Below, in pieces: positions 9,748-16,623 of a stretch of 40,808 nucleotides of DNA. This DNA comes from Accumulibacter sp. (GTDB taxonomy: Bacteria > Pseudomonadota > Gammaproteobacteria > Burkholderiales > Rhodocyclaceae): positions 1 to 40,808 of the forward strand of contig JAFLDO010000042.1 in assembly GCA_017302455.1 (NCBI GenBank), given 5' to 3'. The first letter of the stretch is position 1. Every line of letters starts with the position of its first letter. The notes beneath the pieces were generated by a model. It searched no databases. It was not told the origin of the DNA and saw only the letters and a list, made by a program, of their open reading frames with translations. A program made the position numbers and the translations under genes.

Positions 9748-10610
9748 GACGCGCGGGCACCGTCGTCGCCGCGTATGGCCGACAGTATCGGGTGGAGTTG
9801 GCCGACGGTACGACGCTGCTCTGCTTTCCGCGCGGCAAGAAGAGCGAACTCGCCTGCGGCGACCAGGTGATCGTGCAGCCGACAAATGCCGCCCAAGGCG
9901 TAGTCAGCTCATTCGAGCCGCGCAAGACCCTGCTCTACCGCTCCGACAAGTTCAGGCAAAAACTGATTGCCGCCAACGTCACACAGATCGTCATCGTCGT
10001 CGCCACCGAGCCGCCATTTTCCGATGAGTTGCTCACACGTTGCATCGTCGCCGCGGAAACCCAGGGGATCCGGGTCGTGATCGTGCTCAACAAGTGTGAT
10101 CTTGCCGGTCTTGTGGCCAGCGCCGCGAGGACACTGGCGCCATTCGAGAAACTGGGGTATCCGGTGCTGAAGCTCTGCGCCCGCACCGAGAGCGCGCTCC
10201 TGCTGCCTTGTCTGGAAGAGCAAACGAGTTTGTTGATCGGCCAGTCCGGAATGGGCAAGTCGACCCTGATCAATGCCCTGATTCCCGGCGCCAAAGCGTC
10301 AACCTGCGAGATCTCGCAAGCCCTCAACGCGGGCAAGCACACCACGACACACACCAGACTCTATCACCTTGACGCCAGATCCGCGCTGGTTGACTCACCG
10401 GGGCTGATGGCTTTCGGCCTGCGCCATCTGTCGGCGGACGAGCTGGCGCAGGCGTTCATCGAGTTCCGCCCGCTGCTCGGCCGATGTCGTTTCCGCGACT
10501 GCCGCCATAATCGGGAACCGGACTGCAGCCTCCACGCGGCACTCGACCAAGGCGACATCGACCCGCGGCGCTTCGCCGCATTCCGCTCACTCTGTGCCGA
10601 AATCGGCTAA
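9744..10610 (+). CDS. rsgA: Small ribosomal subunit biogenesis GTPase RsgA
   Basis: The 288-residue circularly permuted GTPase acts late in 30S assembly. It has an N-terminal OB fold (about 1-60), G4 motif NKCD before the P-loop, Walker A GQSGMGKST, DSPG as G3, and a C-terminal zinc finger (CRFRDCRH...C). The permuted order G4-G1-G3 is diagnostic. The most common P-loop in the family is SGVGKS; here it is SGMGKS, a mild change. The start is a TTG that overlaps the phhB stop (TTGA), and there is no good ATG nearby. Translational coupling with phhB is likely. Confidence 0.95.
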   Translation: MRRAGTVVAAYGRQYRVELADGTTLLCFPRGKKSELACGDQVIVQPTNAAQGVVSSFEPRKTLLYRSDKFRQKLIAANVTQIVIVVATEPPFSDELLTRCIVAAETQGIRVVIVLNKCDLAGLVASAARTLAPFEKLGYPVLKLCARTESALLLPCLEEQTSLLIGQSGMGKSTLINALIPGAKASTCEISQALNAGKHTTTHTRLYHLDARSALVDSPGLMAFGLRHLSADELAQAFIEFRPLLGRCRFRDCRHNREPDCSLHAALDQGDIDPRRFAAFRSLCAEIG

Positions 10611-10628
10611 CACGACAGGACATCTCCG

Positions 10629-10907
10629 ATGAGCGACATCAACATTCGCCGCCAACATGGCAAGACCCGCGCCGACGCCCGCAGCTCAGCTGAACACATG
10701 GCCTCCGAGTTGAAGGAGGAGTTCGACCTGGACTACGCCTGGAACGGCGATGTCATGCGGTTCAAGCGGCCCGGGCTTACCGGCGAACTGTCGCTCGACG
10801 ACAGCGAAGTCACCCTCCACATCCACCTCGGATTCCTGCTCTTTGCGCTCAAGCCGACCATAGAGCGTGAGGTTCACAGATTCTTCGACGAGAACTTCCC
10901 GACCTGA
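10629..10907 (+). CDS. Polyhydroxyalkanoic acid system protein (PHA_gran_rgn family)
   Basis: The 92-residue protein begins MSDINIRRQHGKTRADAR and matches the small 'putative polyhydroxyalkanoic acid system' family found next to PHA granule genes. The sequence shows an alpha/beta pattern with LDYAWNGDVMRFKRPGLTGEL in the middle and a helical C-terminus ending FFDENF. Its biochemical role is not established. It starts 18 bases after rsgA, so it may be read with that operon. It opens a stretch of storage-lipid genes. Confidence 0.82.
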   Translation: MSDINIRRQHGKTRADARSSAEHMASELKEEFDLDYAWNGDVMRFKRPGLTGELSLDDSEVTLHIHLGFLLFALKPTIEREVHRFFDENFPT

Positions 10908-10940
10908 ACACGCCGGAGCGCAAGCGCGGCGGGAAGGGCG

Positions 10941-11201
10941 TCAACCGCCGAGCAGCCTGTCGACGAGGGAGACGTACTCGTGCATCGCGTCGTCGGAAGC
11001 TGTTCCCTTGAGCGCAGCCCAGGCATCGTACTTGGCGCGACCAACCATGTCGGTAAACCCGGGCCGTCGGCCGTCTACATCACCGTCGCTCGCCTGCTTG
11101 TAAAGCGCGTAAAGCCTGAGCAAGGTGGCATTGTCCGGACGCTCGCGCAAGGTCTTGGAACGGGCAACAGCCGTCTCGAACTGGGCGTGTAGATCGCTCA
11201 T
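10941..11201 (-). CDS. Acyl-CoA-binding protein
   Basis: The 86-residue protein is a four-helix acyl-CoA-binding protein, the usual length for the family. The motifs LRLYALYKQASDGDV and RAKYDAWAALKGTASDDAMHEYV are the canonical ligand-binding region, with the Tyr and Lys residues that contact the CoA headgroup. Such proteins buffer long-chain acyl-CoA in the cytoplasm and hand it to enzymes. It is encoded divergently from the wax ester synthase with 79 bases between, so the two may share control. That supports a role in feeding acyl-CoA to that enzyme. Confidence 0.93.
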   Translation of the reverse strand: MSDLHAQFETAVARSKTLRERPDNATLLRLYALYKQASDGDVDGRRPGFTDMVGRAKYDAWAALKGTASDDAMHEYVSLVDRLLGG

Positions 11202-11280
11202 GAAAAACTCCTCCGGTCGATGATGCGATGAAATGACTTGCTATTATATGAGCTTGCCATTTCCTCCGGGAGCAGACGCC

Positions 11281-12774
11281 ATGAGTTCGCGCGAACCGAT
11301 GTCCCACGTCGACACGGCCTGGCTGCGCATGGACCGGCCCGAGAACCTGATGCAGATCCTCGGTGTGATGCTGTTCAGGGGCCGCATTGACGCTGAGCGC
11401 TTCAAGCGTACGGTCGCCCTGCGGCTGCGCCGATACCGACGCTTCCAGCAGATCGCGATACTCGATGCGGAAGGTGCGTGGTGGGTCGATGATCCCGACT
11501 TCGACATCGATGCACACGTCCGTCATTCGCTGCTCCCCGCCCCCTGCGGCAAAGCGGAGTTGCAGAAGTTCGTTGCCGAGATGGCCAGCACGCCGCTCAA
11601 CCCGGCGCGACCGCGCTGGGAATTCAACCTCGTCGACACCGCCAAAGGCAACTCGGCACTGGTCGTCCGCATCCACCACGCGATTGCCGACGGTATCGCC
11701 CTGATTGGCGTCATCAACTCGCTCACCGACGAGCGCGCCAACGCTCGCGAGGATGGCGGACCGGAGGCGGAGACGGACGCCAGCGCGCTTGCCGCGAGAG
11801 ACACTGACGAGCATCAGGGCGACGCTGGCGACCCGTTCTGGCGATTGGTTCTCGAACCGCTCAGCGACGTCGCCCTGGCCTCGATCCGCGTGGGCGGCCA
11901 TCTCTGGGGTCACTACCTCGGCTTGCGTCAGGATCCGGGAACGCTGCGCGATTACGCGCGCTTTGCCGGAGCGATCGCCCAGGAAGTCGGCAAACTCGCG
12001 CTGCTTCCCAGCGACAGCGTCACACGCTTCAAAGGCAAGGCCGGCACGGTCAAACGCGTGGCCTGGTCCGAGCCCATCTCGCTCGCAGACATCAAGGCCG
12101 TCGGCAAAGTTCTCGGCTGCTCGGTGAACGACACGCTGCTCTCCTCGGTTGGCGGCGCCCTGCGTAGCTACCTCGCGGCGCAAGGCGATGCGGTGGGCCG
12201 GGCCGAGATTCGCGTCATGGTTCCGGTCAATCTGCGGACAGCCAGCGACATCGGCGAGCTCGGCAACCATTTTGGCCTCGTCACCCTCGAACTACCGATC
12301 GGTATCGAGAATCCCCTCGCCCGGCTCTACGCGACACGCGCCAGGATGGCAGCATTGAAGGGCTCGCATCAGGCGATGCTGACCTTCTCGCTCATCGGCG
12401 CGGCAGGCATGGCGCCAAAATTCGTGCAGGACAAGGTACTCAACCAACTTGCGGACAAGACGACAGCGGTGATGACCAACGTCCCCGGCTTTCAGCAGGG
12501 CCGCTTCTTTGCCGGCAGCCGGATCGAGCAACAGATGGTGTGGGTTCCGCAAGCGGGCGAAATCGGCATGGGCGTCAGCATTCTTTCCTACGACGGCCGC
12601 GTGCAATTCGGACTGATCACCGACAAGAACATGGTCGATGACCCCGAGAAAATCGTTGGCCGCTTTGCCGACGAGTTCGAGAAACTCCTCTGGCTGGTCC
12701 TTCTCGAACCCTGGGATCGGCTTGGCTGGCCGGAGGCAGTGGAAGAAGACATGCTCGCCCTGGCCGGAGCCTGA
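11281..12774 (+). CDS. Wax ester synthase / acyl-CoA:diacylglycerol acyltransferase (WS/DGAT)
   Basis: The 497-residue acyltransferase joins acyl-CoA to a fatty alcohol (wax ester) or diacylglycerol (triacylglycerol). The catalytic motif HHxxxDG is intact as HHAIADG at 132-138; the N-terminal MSHVDTAWLRMDRPENLMQ and the middle SVNDTLLSSVGGALRSYL (NDxxL motif) are family hallmarks. The ATG at 11281 is preferred; an upstream ATG at 11248 is possible. The length is slightly above the 450-480 usual for the family. Divergent from the acyl-CoA-binding protein and 4 kb from a fatty acyl-CoA reductase, it is the central enzyme of the inferred storage-lipid locus. Which product it makes cannot be told from sequence. 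Confidence 0.93.
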   Translation: MSSREPMSHVDTAWLRMDRPENLMQILGVMLFRGRIDAERFKRTVALRLRRYRRFQQIAILDAEGAWWVDDPDFDIDAHVRHSLLPAPCGKAELQKFVAEMASTPLNPARPRWEFNLVDTAKGNSALVVRIHHAIADGIALIGVINSLTDERANAREDGGPEAETDASALAARDTDEHQGDAGDPFWRLVLEPLSDVALASIRVGGHLWGHYLGLRQDPGTLRDYARFAGAIAQEVGKLALLPSDSVTRFKGKAGTVKRVAWSEPISLADIKAVGKVLGCSVNDTLLSSVGGALRSYLAAQGDAVGRAEIRVMVPVNLRTASDIGELGNHFGLVTLELPIGIENPLARLYATRARMAALKGSHQAMLTFSLIGAAGMAPKFVQDKVLNQLADKTTAVMTNVPGFQQGRFFAGSRIEQQMVWVPQAGEIGMGVSILSYDGRVQFGLITDKNMVDDPEKIVGRFADEFEKLLWLVLLEPWDRLGWPEAVEEDMLALAGA

Positions 12775-12839
12775 CGACCCCGCGGGCACCCTGTCCAACC
12801 CGGCGCGGCAGCGGACGGCGCGCACGCGCGGGGTGACAG

Positions 12840-13613
12840 TCAGTCCGCCAGTTCTTCCTTGGCCGCTTCGACGTCGAGACGTTCCATGGCATCCATCGGG
12901 GTAAACGCTGCGGCTTCCTGGTAGAGACGCTCGGCGTCCTTCATTTTCGCCTTGCCGAACATCATCACCAACGCGTTCGCATACTCGATGCGCGTGATCG
13001 CCGAGTCGGGATTGAGCTTCAGGGCGGTTTCGAGAAGCTCGTTGCCGGTAGTCTTCTTGGCCCCGTAGGTCAGCCCACCGACCAGCGCCCCAACCTTGTC
13101 GATTACTTCGGCGTGATAGGCACCGAGCGCCACATGCGCGTCGGCGTGTCCTGGTTCGATCTCCAGCGCCCGCGTCAGGCTGTTCTTGATCTTGCCACCG
13201 AGACCCTGGGCGAGCGCCTTGACCACCGAGATGCTCTGGCTGTAACGACCCAGCGCAAAAGCGTGGAGATACCAGGCGTTGGCGTCGTGCGGCGTCTTTT
13301 CGTGTTGCTCCTCGCAACGCTGAGCGACCTCCATGAGTAGACTGCGTTTTCGCTCGTCGTCGCTCTCCAGGTAATTGGCATAGATGGTCGCCGCCTTGTT
13401 GGCCACGTTGTAACCGGCGATACCGCAGGCGAGACCTGTTTCGACCGCCTTGCCGAACTCCCCGGCGTGATAGCTACGCCATGCATCCTGCACCTTCGCA
13501 TCCTCGGGAAACGGCTCACAGTCGCCACGATGCAGACGCGCCCAGTTCTTCTGCAGAGCCGCACCAGGGTAGGCAAAACCCGTATCGGAATAGGGAAATT
13601 TCTTCCAGGCCAT
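12840..13613 (-). CDS. TPR-like helical protein of unknown function
   Basis: The 257-residue protein has no signal peptide and is mostly helical, with TPR-like units such as ANAWYLHAFALGRYSQSI, GHADAHVALGAYHAEVI and DSAITRIEYANALVMMF. TPR proteins act as scaffolds, so a structural or docking role in the cytoplasm is plausible, but no specific function is known to me. It converges on the wax ester synthase gene (65 bases apart) and lies just downstream of the TetR gene on the same strand, 50 bases away. The two may form an operon. Confidence 0.75.
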   Translation of the reverse strand: MAWKKFPYSDTGFAYPGAALQKNWARLHRGDCEPFPEDAKVQDAWRSYHAGEFGKAVETGLACGIAGYNVANKAATIYANYLESDDERKRSLLMEVAQRCEEQHEKTPHDANAWYLHAFALGRYSQSISVVKALAQGLGGKIKNSLTRALEIEPGHADAHVALGAYHAEVIDKVGALVGGLTYGAKKTTGNELLETALKLNPDSAITRIEYANALVMMFGKAKMKDAERLYQEAAAFTPMDAMERLDVEAAKEELAD

Positions 13614-13663
13614 TGAATATCCTTAATATTTTTAACAAGAACAAAGTGCAACGCAGAGTCCCA

Positions 13664-14308
13664 CTAGCCGACGTACTCGCCTGACAATTTGTCGAGCAGG
13701 CCTTTCGCCTCGCCCAGCAGAAATGGCGACAACATGGCCATCGCCTGATACACGCCGCGCCCGAGACGGCCGCTTTCGACCTTGCCGCGCGGGTCGCAAG
13801 CGTACTCGAACGACAGCCAGTAGGTCGCGATCACCGCCATGTTCGTTGCCAGCGCGCGCATCTGGTCAGTGGTAGCACGCATCGCTCCTGCCGTCACCAA
13901 ACCTTCACACAGGCTCGTCGCCGTTCTCACCTTGTGCGCCAGGATCTGCTTGAAGTGAATTTCCAGGACGCGATTGCGAGTCAGCAGATCGTTCAGGTCG
14001 CGGTAGAAGAAGCGATACTTCCAAATCTGTTCGAAGAGCAGGTGCAGGAACAGCCAGATGTCCTCGACGTTCGCCTGGCGGCGGGTCGGCGCGGCAAGTG
14101 TTTCCTCGATTTCCCGCTCAAAGGAGGCAAAGATCGCCTCGATGATCTCGTCCTTGTTGTGGAAGTGGTAATAGAGGTTGCCCGGGCTGATGTTCATCTC
14201 ATCCGCAATGACCGTGGTCGTCACGTTCGGCTCACCAAAGTCGTTGAACAGCCGCAGACTGGTTTCGATGATTCGCTCGCGAGTTCGCCGCTTTGGTTTC
14301 CCTTCCAT
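13664..14308 (-). CDS. TetR/AcrR family transcriptional regulator
   Basis: The 214-residue repressor-type regulator has an N-terminal helix-turn-helix (about 10-56: RERIIETSLRLF, ADEMNISPGNLYYHFHNKDEI) typical of TetR, followed by a helical ligand-binding domain. The start at 14308 (MEGKPKRRTRE) is chosen because the extra upstream residues are not conserved in this family. Many TetR proteins of this kind sense acyl-CoA or other lipids. Its place between the lipid acyltransferase, the TPR protein and the patatin suggests that it controls these genes. Both the target and the ligand are inference. Confidence 0.9.
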   Translation of the reverse strand: MEGKPKRRTRERIIETSLRLFNDFGEPNVTTTVIADEMNISPGNLYYHFHNKDEIIEAIFASFEREIEETLAAPTRRQANVEDIWLFLHLLFEQIWKYRFFYRDLNDLLTRNRVLEIHFKQILAHKVRTATSLCEGLVTAGAMRATTDQMRALATNMAVIATYWLSFEYACDPRGKVESGRLGRGVYQAMAMLSPFLLGEAKGLLDKLSGEYVG

Positions 14309-14406
14309 CGACTCTCTCTCCTTGGCCGTCGTCGGCGACCAGCATAGCATTGCTGATCAGGTCAGGGAATGCCAGCCAGAAGGATGGGGTTGTCGAGCTG
14401 GCCGGA

Positions 14407-15624
14407 TCACGCCCGCCGGGTCTGCAGCCAGACCTCGAGATCGCGCAGCGACGAATCCAGCGCGCTGGCGCTGCTCGCCAGATCCGGGCGGCGTTTGCGC
14501 GACAGCAGCGAACGACTGTGGTCCTTCAGCACCCCGAGGTTGAGGTGGATACCGTGGCGCTCGAGGATCGGCCTCAGTTCATGGCGACGCCGGTAGAGAT
14601 CGCTGCGCGTGCGCTGGTAGGCATGCTCGCAAAGGCGGCTGCGGCCACGATAGCTGAATACATTGGTGAAGAACATCGCCGCATCGTCGCGCGTCGGCTC
14701 GAACAGGATCACGTCCTTGCCTGCGAACTCAAGCCGGTAGCGGTCCATGCCGGTGCGCATTCGCGAGTGGATAATGGCGCGAAAGGTCTGCGCCAGGACG
14801 ACCGGCAGCCCTCCATCTACCAGATGCGCAGGAGCCGATGTCGGTTTTTCCTGCGGCGGACGTTGGGCCGCCAGGCGGGCATCAAAGGGTACCAGCGGGT
14901 TGAGGCAGATCACCAGGTCGGCGCCCTCGTGCAGCGCCACGGACGCATGCAGGGTCTTGATCAAGGCACCGTCAACAAAATAGCGCTCGCCGATGCGCAC
15001 GGGCGGGAACAAGCCGGGCAAGGCGGCGCTCGCCTGCACGGCAACCGAAATCGGCACGTCATCATGCCCCGGCGAACCGAAGGCCACCGACTCGCCGGTG
15101 TCGAGATCAGTCGCGACGATGAACAGACGGTGTTTGAGCTGCCGGAAATCGTTGCATCGGCCGCCCGTCGAAAACAGCTTCCGAAGTAGTTGATCGATTC
15201 CGGCACTGTTGAAAACCCCGGCTGGGATCGCATGGCTGAGGCCCTGAAAAGCCTCGACGAAACGCAGATGCCAAGGGTCGGACAGATACTGCCGGAGCGA
15301 GGACCAGAACAGCACCGGCAGCGATAGCGCACGCCGGAAGTACTCACCGAACGCTGGACGGAGGAGCATTTCCGGATCGAAAACCTCGTCCGTATCATTC
15401 TCCACGAGCATCCGCGCCAGCGTCGCTGGCCCCAGCCCGTTGGCCACGGCGGCCGAGATGAAGGCACCGGAACTGACCCCGACGTAAATGTCGAAAGCGC
15501 TGAAGTCCACGCCATCGAGTGCCTCGGCCAGCGCCGCCATTGCCCCGACTTCGTAAATCCCACCCACCGGACCACCGCCGGCAAGCGCCAGCCCGACTTT
15601 CGAACATCTGGTTGCAGCAGCCAT
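14407..15624 (-). CDS. Patatin-like phospholipase / lipid hydrolase
   Basis: The 405-residue protein has the patatin fold signatures: oxyanion-hole glycine motif GGGPVGG at 16-22, nucleophile GVSSG at 49-53 (Ser51) and the dyad aspartate in DGA at 218-220. All catalytic elements are present, so it should be an active lipid acyl hydrolase. The C-terminal 150 residues are charged and not assigned. It has no signal peptide, so it probably works in the cytoplasm. Next to a phasin gene and upstream of the TetR gene on the same strand, it could mobilise stored triacylglycerol, wax ester or phospholipid; that role is inferred. Confidence 0.9.
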   Translation of the reverse strand: MAAATRCSKVGLALAGGGPVGGIYEVGAMAALAEALDGVDFSAFDIYVGVSSGAFISAAVANGLGPATLARMLVENDTDEVFDPEMLLRPAFGEYFRRALSLPVLFWSSLRQYLSDPWHLRFVEAFQGLSHAIPAGVFNSAGIDQLLRKLFSTGGRCNDFRQLKHRLFIVATDLDTGESVAFGSPGHDDVPISVAVQASAALPGLFPPVRIGERYFVDGALIKTLHASVALHEGADLVICLNPLVPFDARLAAQRPPQEKPTSAPAHLVDGGLPVVLAQTFRAIIHSRMRTGMDRYRLEFAGKDVILFEPTRDDAAMFFTNVFSYRGRSRLCEHAYQRTRSDLYRRRHELRPILERHGIHLNLGVLKDHSRSLLSRKRRPDLASSASALDSSLRDLEVWLQTRRA

Positions 15625-15873
15625 GAAGCCCTCTCGTCTGGGAAAGCCGTGCCGGCGGCGGCATCACAGCCACGCCCGGCAGCATCGTCTTGGCGCGTGT
15701 CGGCATGCTCACATGCCACTGTCGGCAGCGCCGTGCGCCGCCCGATGGAGATCCTCAGGCCCCCGCACAACCCGCACCCGCTGTGTCGCCGGCGCAAGCG
15801 TCAAGCATGACGCGCTGGCCACCTTTGCGACACAAGCCGTGCGGGTCGGCAAGCGGGTCTCTGGACGCCAGGA

Positions 15874-16443
15874 TCACTCGCTGGTCTGCGGCAGGGTGCT
15901 CAGCACATCGGCCGGCGTCACCGGCGGAACCGGCTTCGCGGCGGCAGGTTTCCGGGCCGCTGGTCTGGCAGCAGCGGGCTTGGCGACGGGCTTGGCGGCC
16001 ACCGACTCAGCCGCCGCCGCAACATCCTTTGCGGCTGGCTTGGCAGTGGTCTTGGCCACTGCCTTCCCCTCCGTCAGTGCCTGCACCGCGGCGCTCAGTT
16101 CGACTACGCGCTTTGACAGGCTGTCGATATCCTGCTTGCTCGGTACGCCGAGGCTCCCCAAGGCACGCGCGACGCGATCCTCGAAAACCTGCTCGAGGCG
16201 ATCCCAGGTCCCCGCCGCCTTGCCGGCAACCTGTGCGATCTTCTCGTCGGTCATCTGGCGCGTCTTCGACTGAATGCTCTCGCCCTCCTTGACCAGCGCG
16301 TCGAATACCTTGCCGCCTTCCTCCTGCGCCTTGGCAAAGGCACCGAGACCGGCCAGCCAGATCTGCTGTGCGGATTCCTTGACCGTCGATGCCAGTTGGT
16401 TTTCCGTCAGCCCACCAGCCAATTCTTTGAGTTTCTTGCCCAT
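15874..16443 (-). CDS. Phasin, poly(hydroxyalkanoate) granule-associated protein (PhaI/PhaF-like)
   Basis: The 189-residue phasin has an N-terminal amphipathic helical domain (about 1-110: ASTVKESAQQIWLAGLGAFAKAQEEGGKVFDALVKEG) and an Ala/Lys/Pro-rich tail (about 125-180, repeated AKPAA and PAAKP units) like the nucleoid-binding tail of PhaF. The start at 16443 (MGKKLKEL) is placed six bases after AAGGAG; an ATG two codons earlier overlaps that site. Phasins coat storage granules, and the basic tail can bind DNA to spread granules at division. It diverges from the fatty acyl-CoA reductase gene, so it may coat wax or triacylglycerol bodies as well as PHA. Confidence 0.9.
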   Translation of the reverse strand: MGKKLKELAGGLTENQLASTVKESAQQIWLAGLGAFAKAQEEGGKVFDALVKEGESIQSKTRQMTDEKIAQVAGKAAGTWDRLEQVFEDRVARALGSLGVPSKQDIDSLSKRVVELSAAVQALTEGKAVAKTTAKPAAKDVAAAAESVAAKPVAKPAAARPAARKPAAAKPVPPVTPADVLSTLPQTSE

Positions 16444-16519
16444 TTTCATCTCCTTGAACGTCGTGATCGAAAGGTCAACAAGTTTTTCGCTTGCCCTAGA
16501 AAGCCAGTGTAGTGACAAT

Positions 16520-16563
16520 ATCTAGAGGACGCACACTAAAGGTCTGGGTAACCGCCTCTAGAT
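16520..16563. promoter_or_regulatory. Perfect 9-bp inverted repeat between phasin and acyl-CoA reductase genes
   Basis: ATCTAGAGG at 16520-16528 and CCTCTAGAT at 16555-16563 are exact inverted copies separated by 26 bases. The element lies in the 180-base divergent region, 77 bases from the phasin start and 61 bases from the reductase start. There is no T-tract, so it is more likely an operator than a terminator. The nearby TetR protein is a candidate binder. Confidence 0.45.
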
Positions 16564-16623
16564 TGCGGCAGTCTACCAAAAACATGCTACCGGGGAGATG
16601 ACCATGAATTCGAGGAGACAGCA

